A stretch of DNA of 25,746 bases from an uncultured Bacteroidota bacterium (GCA_903835145.1 CAILMA010000494.1:1-25746); one strand, 5' to 3'. Shown: positions 8,301-15,607, numbered from the stretch's first letter. A program made the numbers and translations. Notes: generated by a model not told the origin, from the letters alone.

Positions 8301-10200
8301 ACCAACAGCGGGCACCATTTCAGGTGCAACAACGGTTTGTCAGGGTTCAACTACAACATTTACCGACGGTGTTTCTGGCGGCACATGGAGCAGCAGCAAC
8401 TCGGCTGTGGCCAATGTTGCCACTTCAGGTGTGGTTTCCGGCATAAGCACTGGTACGGCTACTATTACTTATACTGTAACCAACAGTTGCGGTACTGCAA
8501 GAGCTACAAAGTCAATTACGGTTAATCCCTTGCCAAGTGCAGGTACCATTTCTGGTCCTTCAACGGCATGTACAGGTTCTATCATTACATTAACCGATGG
8601 TACTTCTGGTGGTACCTGGGTGAGCGGCAACACTGCAATTGCTACTGTAAATACAGCAGGCGTAGTAACTCCGGTTGCTAACGGTACCGTTAGTATTAAG
8701 TATATCGCAAGTAACTCCTGCGGTTTTGATACAGCATCTTTCAGTTTGACTGTTAACTCATTGCCTTCAGCTGGTACAGTAACCGGACCGACCATAGTAT
8801 GTGTAGGTAGCGGCATCACGCTTACTGACGCTGTAACAGGTGGTACCTGGACCAGCAGCAACACTTCTATTGCTACAGTAAGCGGTACCGGCGTTGTAAC
8901 CGGTATGGCTATTGGTACTGCTGCTATTTCTTATTCAGTTACCAGCTCATGCGGTACAGCAGTCACTGCGGCGGTTATCAGCGTTGGTACTTTGCCATCA
9001 GCAGGTACTATTACAGGTGCCAGCGGTGTGTGCACAGGTTCTACCATTACCCTTACCGATGCGGTAACTGGTGGTAGCTGGTTAAGCTCAAATACATCAA
9101 TAGCTACAGTAAACAGCGCTACTGGTGTTGTTACTGGTGTTGCAGTTGGTACTGTTACTATCAGTTATTATGTCTCCAGCAGTTGTGCTACAGCGTTTGC
9201 TACATCAGCAATTACAGTTAGTGCGTCAGCTACAGCGGGTACCATCACTGGTCTTGCTACAGTTTGCGCAGGTTCTAACATCACACTTACCGATGCTGTT
9301 GCCGGTGGTACATGGAGCTCAAGCAATGTTGCAAGAGCTACTGTAACTGCTACAGGCGTTGTAAGAGGTGTTTCTTCCGGTTCATTATTGATTTCCTATA
9401 CAGTTGCGGCAGGTTGTGGCACCGTGGTAGCTACAAAGGCTATTACTGTTAGTCCATTGGCTACGGTTGGTGGTATTACTGGTGCTTCAAGTGTATGCGC
9501 TGGTTCTACTATTACGCTTGGCGATTCAGTATCAGGCGGCGGCTGGATAAGCAGCAACACTTCAATTGCTACTGTAAATGCGTCAGGTCTTGTTACCGGT
9601 ATCGCTGTAGGTAGTGCAACTATTACCTACTTCGTATCCAGCGCTTGCGGTACATCTGCTACTACCAAGACGATTACCGTTAATTCACTTTCAGCAGGAT
9701 TGCTGGGTGGCGTTACTTCAGTAGCAGTTGGCGCTGCAATAACCCTTACAAGCACAGTAACAGGTGGCACATGGAGCAGCACTAATACAGCGCTTGCTAC
9801 AGTTACCACGGCTGGTGTTGTGACTGGTGTTGCTGTAGGAGTTGATACTATCAGGTATTCAATTACCAACAGTTGTGGTACTGCAACCGCGAATAAAGTT
9901 ATAACTATCTCTGCTCACCGCTCAGAAGAGCCGGCAGTTACTGCAACTCAGGAAGAAGCCGGCAACGTGAGTGTAAACATTTATCCTAATCCTAACTCAG
10001 GTGCATTTACCATCGACATCGCCGGTAACAACGGTAATGCTTCAATTCTGATTTCTGATATTGCTGGAAGGGTAGTGGATATGAAGACTACCGATGGGCA
10101 GAGCATTTACATTAATGCTGCTCAGTATGCTGCTGGTACTTATCTTGTAAGAGTTAGTGCCAATGGCAAAGTATTCAGCCAGAAGGTTATCGTTCAATAG
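5332..10200 (+). CDS. Giant BIG2-repeat T9SS surface protein B with N-terminal Reeler-like domain
   Basis: This complete 1622-residue protein starts with Met-Lys-Lys and a hydrophobic segment (about residues 4-20), a Sec signal peptide. Residues about 30-212 look like the Bacteroidota choice-of-anchor V/Reeler-like domain: a Cys/His motif CGGSGCH (44-50), then 'WTAPSAGSGSVKLYAALNAV' near 171-190. The usual CxxCH of such domains, as I recall them, is widened here to CX4CH. Seventeen BIG2-like units follow (about 216-1528), then a linker (AHRSEE) and a type A T9SS sorting domain ending KVIVQ. The product should be exported by Sec, then T9SS, and displayed on the surface; an adhesive or structural role is inferred. 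Its last eight units match the last eight of the upstream gene one by one, so the two are duplicates. Unit 1 lacks the second repeat cysteine and unit 17 lacks the first. Confidence 0.92.
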   Translation: MKKTFLILPLILGLVYIITTGYSGGYAASTGADRTGATSSSSGCGGSGCHGSSATSAIGVTLSLIDSSGATVTRYTPGRPYHIKVSGVNNITGSSTSLSKFGFMLSAVALSGSGTSSAHDLGTFGSSLPTYCQNTTISSSHHVIEHSRAITSTTGSGSGGGATTYVELIPWTAPSAGSGSVKLYAALNAVNADGSATSTDKYNVGFDTVFEATTSGIPAITGTTTVCAGSTTALRDSVTGGSWSSVTTSVATVSGDGTVYGVSSGTSVISYSTSSGTATTTVTVLPRTYVGSISGATSVCAGSTITLVDSTSGGTWSSSSSSIASVSSGGVVRGNAAGTVTISYSVSGTCGTAVATHTVTVGGAPYVASMSGPSSVCIGSYVTMIDSTSGGTWSVSHPSMATVTSGGVVYGLSTGVDTIKYTVTSSCGTTVVSRPISVNAVPSAGSIGGPTTVCVGGMITITDSIAGGSWSSSSLAIATVGASSGSGASVYGVSVGTDVITYTVSSGGCSGIATRTITVTTGSTSAGTISGSSGVCIGNTITLVDSITGGVWSTGASSIATVNSGTGVVTGVSAGTVIITYAVTGSCGTAFSTHSVTVITPPSAGTISGATTVCVGSSAVLVDSTVSGGVTWTSSNPSVATVSAGGTVIGLSTGSVTITVTEGTTCGSAFATHAMTVISTPYAGSLSGPSTVCTGSSITLTDSVTGGSWSSSNTSVATVGTSFLQVFGVAAGTSTISYVVSNSCGTAVATKMITVTGAASVSAITGTSTVCSSATIALSDATTGGVWTSSNAGVATVNSSTGIVSGVSAGSVTISYSVAGSCGTGVATKAITVISAPLAGSISGASTVCAGSSVTFSDSISGGTWSSSSSIATVSGSGVVFGLTAGTATISYAVTNSCGTTVATHAIVVNPLPSTPAAITGSATACTGAVTTLTDATAGGVWTSSNTTIATVNSTGGVTGVTPGGVTISYTVTNSCGSASVILALSVNPSPTAGTISGATTVCQGSTTTFTDGVSGGTWSSSNSAVANVATSGVVSGISTGTATITYTVTNSCGTARATKSITVNPLPSAGTISGPSTACTGSIITLTDGTSGGTWVSGNTAIATVNTAGVVTPVANGTVSIKYIASNSCGFDTASFSLTVNSLPSAGTVTGPTIVCVGSGITLTDAVTGGTWTSSNTSIATVSGTGVVTGMAIGTAAISYSVTSSCGTAVTAAVISVGTLPSAGTITGASGVCTGSTITLTDAVTGGSWLSSNTSIATVNSATGVVTGVAVGTVTISYYVSSSCATAFATSAITVSASATAGTITGLATVCAGSNITLTDAVAGGTWSSSNVARATVTATGVVRGVSSGSLLISYTVAAGCGTVVATKAITVSPLATVGGITGASSVCAGSTITLGDSVSGGGWISSNTSIATVNASGLVTGIAVGSATITYFVSSACGTSATTKTITVNSLSAGLLGGVTSVAVGAAITLTSTVTGGTWSSTNTALATVTTAGVVTGVAVGVDTIRYSITNSCGTATANKVITISAHRSEEPAVTATQEEAGNVSVNIYPNPNSGAFTIDIAGNNGNASILISDIAGRVVDMKTTDGQSIYINAAQYAAGTYLVRVSANGKVFSQKVIVQ
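5977..9915 (+). repeat. Tandem array of 17 BIG2-like units (protein B)
   Basis: Seventeen units of roughly 73-81 residues. The first cysteine (VC or AC before a G/S turn) is present in units 1-16 and absent in 17 (SVAVGA). The second (SCGT, TCGT, GCSG or similar) is present in units 2-17 and absent in unit 1, where the F-G turn is shortened to STSSGTAT. There are therefore exactly 16 of each and no other cysteine in the array. Confidence 0.92.
9964..10197 (+). other. Type A T9SS C-terminal sorting domain (protein B)
   Basis: About 78 residues with the motifs IYPNPNSG, ISDIAGR, YAAGTYLVRV and a final KVIVQ, matching the Por_Secre_tail/TIGR04183 pattern. It is closely similar to the same domain of the upstream paralog but lacks that domain's single cysteine. 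Confidence 0.9.
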
Positions 10201-10216
10201 TATTGATTCAAAATTG

Positions 10217-10254
10217 AAAATGCGGATGCCTCCAAAGGGGTGTCCGCATTTTTT
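10217..10254 (+). terminator. Hairpin terminator after protein B
   Basis: An AAAATGCGGA arm pairs with TCCGCATTTT. The stem continues inward through G-T wobbles to CC/GG pairs around a CAAA loop, and the T run TTTTTT ends it. It starts 17 bases past the stop codon and shares the TGCGGA core arm with the terminator of protein A. Confidence 0.8.
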
Positions 10255-10266
10255 GTTTATAGGCGG

Positions 10267-10300
10267 TTTGTTTTTACTATGGTATTGTTCAGTAATTTCG
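10267..10300 (+). promoter_or_regulatory. Candidate promoter for msrB
   Basis: TTTG at 10267-10270 and TAATTTCG at 10293-10300 (one mismatch to TAnnTTTG) are 22 bases apart, slightly wide. The downstream box is 25 bases ahead of the msrB start codon. It lies directly after the terminator of protein B, so msrB needs its own promoter here. Confidence 0.35.
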
Positions 10301-10325
10301 TGGTTGGCACTAAAACAGAACCATC

Positions 10326-10763
10326 ATGAGCAACAACCCATATTACAATCGTAACGAAGTTACTCACCTCAATGTAAGTAACGCAGAATGGAAGAAGATA
10401 CTGCCGGCTGATGTTTATAAAATAGCCAGGGAAAGAGGTACAGAGTGGGCCTTTTCAGGCAAGTATTGGCGCACGGAGACTCACGGCGACTACTATTGTG
10501 CTGTATGCGGTAACCATCTGTTCAAGTCAGATGCTAAATTTATGAGCAGCTGCGGATGGCCCAGCTTTTTTGAATCGATTAGAAAAGACAGCGTAAGATA
10601 CATACCAGATCATACCCATGGCATGACCCGGGTTGAAGTTGTATGCGGCCGTTGCGACTCGCACCTCGGTCATATCTTTGACGACGGCCCTGCACCAACC
10701 CACCAGCGTTTCTGTATGAATTCGCTGGTGCTCGACTTTGAGCCGGAAACTACCACTGCTTAA
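10326..10763 (+). CDS. msrB: Peptide-methionine (R)-S-oxide reductase MsrB
   Basis: This 145-residue cytosolic enzyme reduces methionine-R-sulfoxide in proteins back to methionine, normally recycled by thioredoxin. Two zinc CxxC pairs are visible (Cys58/Cys61 and Cys107/Cys110). The likely resolving cysteine is Cys76 in SSCGWPSF, and the catalytic cysteine is Cys130 in RFCMNS. The HGMTRVEV and CDSHLGHIFDDGP motifs are also typical. Length fits a stand-alone MsrB with no MsrA fusion and no signal peptide. The gene converges on the helicase gene with only 17 bases between stop codons. Protein repair under oxidative stress is the established family role; no regulator site is visible. Confidence 0.96.
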   Translation: MSNNPYYNRNEVTHLNVSNAEWKKILPADVYKIARERGTEWAFSGKYWRTETHGDYYCAVCGNHLFKSDAKFMSSCGWPSFFESIRKDSVRYIPDHTHGMTRVEVVCGRCDSHLGHIFDDGPAPTHQRFCMNSLVLDFEPETTTA

Positions 10764-10780
10764 CCGAACTAATTGATATT

Positions 10781-13084
10781 TTAGCCCTTAACTATCCTGA
10801 GTTTGGCATAGTTGAGGGCTATTTTCTTGGTGCCGTGAGCGGCACCAAAATCTATACCTGCCATCATATTGTTTTTGCCGCCTTCAAGCGATGTAATGGT
10901 GCCAAAGCCAAACTTCTGGTGTTCCACCTTCATACCCACAGCCATTTCTGACGGATTATCTGCAGCAAAGTCAGGTGAGGCCTTGTGAACCTGCTGCGAT
11001 GTGGTGGAAGCCGCAGCCAGTTTATCTGCCAGTTTTTTAAGGGAAGGTACTTTGTCGTAATTCTGGTTGAGCATTGTGGCAGCTCCTTTCGACATATTGC
11101 CTGTATTCACGTTGTTGGACGCAGGTCTGTTGCTGGCCCCAGTGAAAGTTTTATCGAGGTAGGCGGGTGGTATTTCCTGAATAAAACGGCTTTCGTCATT
11201 TTGCACAAGCGTGCCGAAGCGATACCTGCTATTGGCATAGGTCACCCAAAGCCGTTCTTTTGCACGCGTAATGGCTACGTAAAACAGCCTCCGCTCCTCT
11301 TCGAGGCTATCACGATCGAACAGGCTCATGGAGCTCGGGAACAGGTTCTCTTCCAAACCTACTGAAAACACGCATGGAAACTCAAGCCCCTTGGCGGCGT
11401 GTATGGTCATCAGTTTTACCACATCTGCATCAGGGTCATTATTTTGGTCGGAGTCAGTAAGCAGTGTGATCTGTTGTAAGTAGCTACCCAGACTTTTATC
11501 CAATATTTCGCCTTCCTCATCAGGTGTTTCGGTGAATTCTTTTATGGAGTTGAGCAACTCCTGCACGTTTTCGTAACGGGCAAGGCCCTCAACAGTTTTA
11601 TCGTTGTATAGTTCCTGCACGAGGCCGGTATGTTTGCCTATGGCAAATGCCAGGTCGTAGGCATTCTTGGTTTGCACCATAGACTGGAAGCTCTTTATCA
11701 TCATCACGAATGCATCAATTTTTGAATTCCCGCTTCCACGCTCTATTATTTCCCACAGGGTCATATCCTGCTCATGCGCAGTCACCATCACTTTTTCTAT
11801 GCTGGATTTTCCTATGCCCCTTGCCGGATAGTTTATTATTCTTTTTAGATTTTCTTCATCCCGCGTATTCATAACCAATCGCAAGTAGCCGAGGTAGTCC
11901 TTCACCTCTTTACGCTGGTAAAAGGAAACTCCGCCGAATAACCTGTAGGGGATATTCATTCTCCTCAGGCTTTCCTCAAACGAGCGGCTCTGGGCATTGG
12001 TACGGTAGAGTATCGCAAAGTCTTTATTGGCATAGTGGTTGCGCATTTGCTGCTCTTTAATGGCATCAGCAATAAAGCGCCCCTCATCGTTATCAGTCAT
12101 CGTACGCGCCAAAATGATCTTTTCACCCAGCGCGTTACTGGTCCAGAGTTCTTTTGGTATCTGGTTGCGGTTGTTGCTTATTACGTTGTTGGCTACATTA
12201 AGTATGCTTTGGCTGCTGCGGTAGTTCTGTTCCAGTTTTACCACTTTCACATCATCGTAATCGCTTTGGAACTGCAGAATATTCTGTACTGTGGCGCCGC
12301 GGAAGGAGTAAATACTCTGGGCATCATCACCCACTACACATATGTTTTCGCGTACAGCACCAAGCATTTTTATTATAGCATACTGGGCAGCATTGGTATC
12401 CTGATACTCATCAATGAGAATATAGTGAAACCGTTGCTGGTACTTGGCAAGCGCATCAGGGAAGCTGGTGAGCAACACATACATTTTGAACAGCAGATCA
12501 TCGAAATCCATAGCGCCGTTTTTGAAACAACGACGGGCATAAATATCGTAAATATCGGCAATTAGCGGGCGGCTCGTACGGCTGTCTTCCTGTTGTATCT
12601 GCGTATCGTGGCGGTATTGCTCAGGGCCTATCAGGCTGTTTTTGGCTGCGCTTATGCGGTTGTAAATAAAGGCCGGCTTGTAGTGTTTGTCGTCAAGGTT
12701 CATCTCCTTAACAATATCCTTTATTATGCCCTTGGCATCATCAGTGTCATAAATTGTAAAATTGGCAGGGTATCCCATTTTAGTGGCTTCCCCCCTGAGT
12801 ATCCTCGCAAACACAGAGTGAAAGGTACCTATGTAAAGATTTCGTGCTTCAGAATTACCAAGTGCTTTCTCAACGCGTTCCTTCATCTCGGCTGCAGCCT
12901 TGTTGGTGAAGGTGAGTGCAAGAATATTGAAGGCATCAATCCCGTTTTTCATAAGGTGGGCTATCCGGGTGGTAAGGACTTTCGTTTTCCCACTTCCGGC
13001 ACCGGCAACTATCATAATAGGACCATCAATATGTTCTACGGCTTCCAGCTGACGCTCATTCAATCCTTCAAGGTAATTGTACAT
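10781..13084 (-). CDS. uvrD: UvrD/PcrA-type SF1A DNA helicase
   Basis: This 767-residue ATP-dependent 3'-5' DNA helicase acts in nucleotide excision and mismatch repair and in clearing replication-transcription conflicts. Visible motifs in order are the Q-like start NERQLEAV (9-16), Walker A AGAGSGKT (27-34), motif Ia LTFTNKAAAEM, Walker B DEYQDT (225-230), motif III GDDAQSIYSFRGA (252-264) and motif IV QNYRSS (286-291). Motif V HAAKGLEF (562-569) and motif VI VAITRAKERLW (603-613) follow. The last 50 residues (VGMKVEHQKFGFGTI and after) match the Tudor-like PcrA/UvrD tail known to bind RNA polymerase. The start codon follows a TAAATTTG box by only five bases. The gene converges on msrB. PcrA would be an equally good name. 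Confidence 0.96.
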   Translation of the reverse strand: MYNYLEGLNERQLEAVEHIDGPIMIVAGAGSGKTKVLTTRIAHLMKNGIDAFNILALTFTNKAAAEMKERVEKALGNSEARNLYIGTFHSVFARILRGEATKMGYPANFTIYDTDDAKGIIKDIVKEMNLDDKHYKPAFIYNRISAAKNSLIGPEQYRHDTQIQQEDSRTSRPLIADIYDIYARRCFKNGAMDFDDLLFKMYVLLTSFPDALAKYQQRFHYILIDEYQDTNAAQYAIIKMLGAVRENICVVGDDAQSIYSFRGATVQNILQFQSDYDDVKVVKLEQNYRSSQSILNVANNVISNNRNQIPKELWTSNALGEKIILARTMTDNDEGRFIADAIKEQQMRNHYANKDFAILYRTNAQSRSFEESLRRMNIPYRLFGGVSFYQRKEVKDYLGYLRLVMNTRDEENLKRIINYPARGIGKSSIEKVMVTAHEQDMTLWEIIERGSGNSKIDAFVMMIKSFQSMVQTKNAYDLAFAIGKHTGLVQELYNDKTVEGLARYENVQELLNSIKEFTETPDEEGEILDKSLGSYLQQITLLTDSDQNNDPDADVVKLMTIHAAKGLEFPCVFSVGLEENLFPSSMSLFDRDSLEEERRLFYVAITRAKERLWVTYANSRYRFGTLVQNDESRFIQEIPPAYLDKTFTGASNRPASNNVNTGNMSKGAATMLNQNYDKVPSLKKLADKLAAASTTSQQVHKASPDFAADNPSEMAVGMKVEHQKFGFGTITSLEGGKNNMMAGIDFGAAHGTKKIALNYAKLRIVKG
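10782..10828 (+). terminator. msrB terminator embedded in the 3' end of the helicase gene
   Basis: A 14-base stem (TAGCCCTTAACTAT with ATAGTTGAGGGCTA, one G-T wobble) closes a 12-base loop and is followed on the plus strand by TTTTCTT. It starts 18 bases after the msrB stop. It overlaps the helicase stop codon and last 13 or so codons. Read from the other strand, the flank after the stem is AAATATC, so it should work mainly for msrB transcripts. Confidence 0.7.
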
Positions 13085-13368
13085 AATGGCAAATTTAGGG
13101 ATTTGATTTGGCGCTGTGTACCGTTAATTTTCCACATCCTGTTTTCATGGGTTTCACTTACACTCGTTGCCAGACAGAGAGATATTGCTTGTTTCAAATT
13201 TTAGTTTCGACAACATAAATATATATGATATTCTATGTGGTAAAAATTAGATAAAACAGCATCATTGCTGTCTTTGGTATCGTACCTTGAGTATTAAATA
13301 CGGGACGATAGCCCGAATATCGTCAATTTCGTTTATTTTGCAGGTTTATTGTCTATCTGCCGCCATAT
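13085..13368. other. Divergent upstream region between uvrD and the M28 peptidase gene
   Basis: This 284-base region carries the upstream signals of two divergent genes. It holds the inverted repeat GACGATA / TATCGTC (13304-13324) overlapping a CGGG / CCCG pair (13301-13315), and the minus-strand TAAATTTG box by uvrD. On the peptidase side the best -7 match is TTATTTTG at 13333-13340, with no matching upstream element. No ORF worth reporting was seen. Confidence 0.5.
13090..13097 (-). promoter_or_regulatory. Possible -7 box for uvrD
   Basis: TAAATTTG on the minus strand fits TAnnTTTG exactly but ends only five bases before the ATG, which would give a nearly leaderless mRNA. No TTG is seen about 20 bases upstream. 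A chance match in AT-rich sequence is quite possible. Confidence 0.25.
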
Positions 13369-14664
13369 ATGCACAAATATTTTGCGTTTTTTTTATTTGT
13401 TTGCTTGCTTCAACCTACTACAGGTTTTGCTCAGGCAGATGATACAACGTATATACAGCAGTGGCTAATGAAGCGGATTGATAGTCTGGCCGATACATCA
13501 ATGCACGGTCGTGGTTATGTGCTCCATGGCCGAAACATCGCTTCAGCGTGGTTGCAAAAAGAGTTCAAGGCCTGCAATATCAAGCCGGTTGGCAAAAAAA
13601 AATCTTACAAACAGGCCTATTCATTCCCGGTTAATACATTCCCCGGTAAGATGGAACTTAAACTTAACGGTACCAAATTACAGCCAGGGAAGGACTACAT
13701 CATTGATGCTACAAGCCATTCCTTTTCGGGAACCGACTTGAAATTTGAAAGGATTGATCTTTCATCAATAAACGGGAATAATGACTGGCAAAAAATGATA
13801 GTTCGCTTTCAGGCACATGACAAGTTGTATATGCTTGAGAATGTTGACTCAGCATGTAAGCGGATGGGAATACGTAAGCACTATCTTCCGTTTCTATTGC
13901 CCAAAGGGTGCTATATCATTCCACAAAAAGAGAAATTTACCTGGACGGTAGAGTGCGAGTCGGCCGATGCAACTGTGTTTTATGTGAACCAGGAGGCGAT
14001 ACCGGAACATGTGACCAATGCCAGTGCGCAGGTTGAGGCGCTATGGATAAACGACGCTAAAAGTGAAAACATAATTGGTGTGCAAACCGGCGAGGTCAAA
14101 GATACTTTCGTTGCTATTACAGCTCATTACGATCACCTGGGTATGATGGGGAGCGAGACTATTTTCCCCGGTGCGAGCGACAATGCCAGCGGCACAGCCA
14201 TGCTGCTGTATCTCGCCAGTTATTTTTCAACCCATCCCCACCATTATTCTATTTTGTATATTGCGTTTAGTGGCGAAGAACCCGGGCTGCTGGGGTCAGA
14301 GTACTTTATAAGGCACCCAAGGGTACCGCTGGAAAAGATAAAGTTCCTCACCAATATTGATATTATGGGCGATGCAACCGATGGTATTACTGTAGTAAAT
14401 GCAACCGAGTTCCCCAAGCAATTCGATCAGTTGCAGGAAGTAAATAAGACCCACAATTACATACCAAAAGTGATGAGCAGGGGCAAGGCAGCCAATAGCG
14501 ATCACTACTATTTTACAGAAGCCGGCGTGCCATCGGTGTTTATATACACAAATGGTGGGAAGGGTTATTATCACGACATATTTGACAAGCCGGAGGCGAT
14601 TACACTGAATCACGTTCCAGGTATTGCGCACTTGCTGATAGATTTCCTTACGGAAATAAAATAA
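13369..14664 (+). CDS. Secreted M28-family zinc aminopeptidase-like protein
   Basis: This 431-residue protein starts with a Sec signal peptide (hydrophobic 5-20, probable cleavage after FAQA), so it acts outside the inner membrane. The C-terminal half has the M28 co-catalytic di-zinc set: His253 and Asp255 in AHYDHLG, bridging Asp271 in GASDNASG, and Glu303/Glu304 in SGEEPG. Asp331 in NIDIMGD and His402 in YYHDIFD complete it. All five expected ligands and the catalytic base are present, so an active exopeptidase is likely. Residues about 85-215 precede the catalytic domain where many relatives carry a PA-like insert; the substrate cannot be read from sequence. It lacks a T9SS sorting domain and lipobox. 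It diverges from uvrD, and the next gene has its own promoter. Confidence 0.9.
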   Translation: MHKYFAFFLFVCLLQPTTGFAQADDTTYIQQWLMKRIDSLADTSMHGRGYVLHGRNIASAWLQKEFKACNIKPVGKKKSYKQAYSFPVNTFPGKMELKLNGTKLQPGKDYIIDATSHSFSGTDLKFERIDLSSINGNNDWQKMIVRFQAHDKLYMLENVDSACKRMGIRKHYLPFLLPKGCYIIPQKEKFTWTVECESADATVFYVNQEAIPEHVTNASAQVEALWINDAKSENIIGVQTGEVKDTFVAITAHYDHLGMMGSETIFPGASDNASGTAMLLYLASYFSTHPHHYSILYIAFSGEEPGLLGSEYFIRHPRVPLEKIKFLTNIDIMGDATDGITVVNATEFPKQFDQLQEVNKTHNYIPKVMSRGKAANSDHYYFTEAGVPSVFIYTNGGKGYYHDIFDKPEAITLNHVPGIAHLLIDFLTEIK

Positions 14665-14689
14665 TCTGCCTTTTTATGTCCTTAAAATG

Positions 14690-14719
14690 TTGGTTATTGA
14701 ATCGTATTTATTATTTTTG
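14690..14719 (+). promoter_or_regulatory. Promoter of the lipoprotein gene
   Basis: TTG at 14690-14692 and a perfect TATTTTTG (TAnnTTTG) at 14712-14719 are separated by 19 bases, the standard Bacteroidota spacing. The predicted transcription start falls near 14726, ahead of the ATG at 14747. An upstream in-frame ATG at 14687 would lie outside the transcript. Confidence 0.6.
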
Positions 14720-14746
14720 ACTTCTCAACATAATAACGCTTACTAT

Positions 14747-15544
14747 ATGAACAAGCAATCCTTACGTTTCTCTGCTTTCGTTGCCCTTATATTTGTTGTA
14801 CTTTTTTCTTGTAAAAAAACAAATTCACTTAACCCATATCCATCTAATGTAAGGCTTGCCAACTATACGAAATCAATAAAACGTACCACTTACCCAACTG
14901 TGCCAATCTATACCGAAAATTACAGGTTTGTTTACAATCAGGTGAATCAGATTGCACAAATTTACTTTACTACAAATGACCCGGCGGGTGGTAATTATAT
15001 TGCACATCTCGAATACGTTGGTACAAGAATTTATGATACCATTACCTCCGTTAGTGGTTCTTTTATAGAGCTGGATAGTTTTATTACTGATTTGAAGGGT
15101 AATATTACGACTACCTACATAGGCGCGTCAAAAACAGGTTATTCTTACGATGGCAATTTGCTGACAAGAATTGATTACGGCAGTTCTTATAGTATCTTCA
15201 CTTCTTACAATGGTAACTTCATTAAGGCGGTTTCTTCTCTTGGTGATGGCTATGATGAGGACTATACCTATTATACTGACCAGTTTAACCGGATAGGCGA
15301 CTATTTCTGGTTGCAGTCAGTTTCCCGCTATGGTCTTAATTTGTACAAATACAGCTCACTTGTACGCTCTTATGGCAGCCCAACTGATTCCAGCCAATAC
15401 AGCTACACAATAGACGCATACAATAAAATTACTCAGGTTGTTGCCATCAACAATGATACATTCAGTCACAACATGATAGGTACCACAGTAGTTCATCCTT
15501 ATTCTGATACCGAGATATATAACCTGCAGTACGAGACCTATTAA
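14747..15544 (+). CDS. Hypothetical YD-repeat-like lipoprotein
   Basis: I do not recognise a specific family. The 265-residue product has a lipoprotein signal peptide with a clear lipobox (VVLFSC, cysteine followed by KKTN), so it should be lipidated and placed in the inner or outer membrane. The body is rich in Tyr, Thr, Ser and Asn, with repeated short beta-hairpin-like segments such as 'YSYDGNLLTRIDY', 'YNGNFIKAV', 'YTDQFNRIG' and 'YTIDAYNKITQV'. These resemble the loose YD/RHS-like or DUF4595-like repeats of many Bacteroidota lipoproteins. ATG 14747 was chosen because it puts the signal peptide at the N-terminus and lies downstream of the promoter at 14690-14719. No enzyme motif is visible. 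Confidence 0.75.
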   Translation: MNKQSLRFSAFVALIFVVLFSCKKTNSLNPYPSNVRLANYTKSIKRTTYPTVPIYTENYRFVYNQVNQIAQIYFTTNDPAGGNYIAHLEYVGTRIYDTITSVSGSFIELDSFITDLKGNITTTYIGASKTGYSYDGNLLTRIDYGSSYSIFTSYNGNFIKAVSSLGDGYDEDYTYYTDQFNRIGDYFWLQSVSRYGLNLYKYSSLVRSYGSPTDSSQYSYTIDAYNKITQVVAINNDTFSHNMIGTTVVHPYSDTEIYNLQYETY

Positions 15545-15607
15545 TATTTAAACTTCCTTCTATAAGCATATCAGTATCATTTATAACAGAATGGTGCGGG
15601 AACAGCT

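Noticed and set aside
1..10200. CRISPR-like or satellite DNA periodicity
   Set aside because: The period of about 230 bases is in frame with protein repeats, the units are diverged at DNA level, and there are no short identical repeats with unique spacers.
12035..12565. Plus-strand open frame of 176 codons inside uvrD
   Set aside because: It lies wholly within well-conserved helicase motifs on the minus strand; no recognisable domain of its own.
13333..13340. TTATTTTG as a promoter box for the M28 peptidase
   Set aside because: One mismatch at a key base and no TTG element 19-21 bases upstream.
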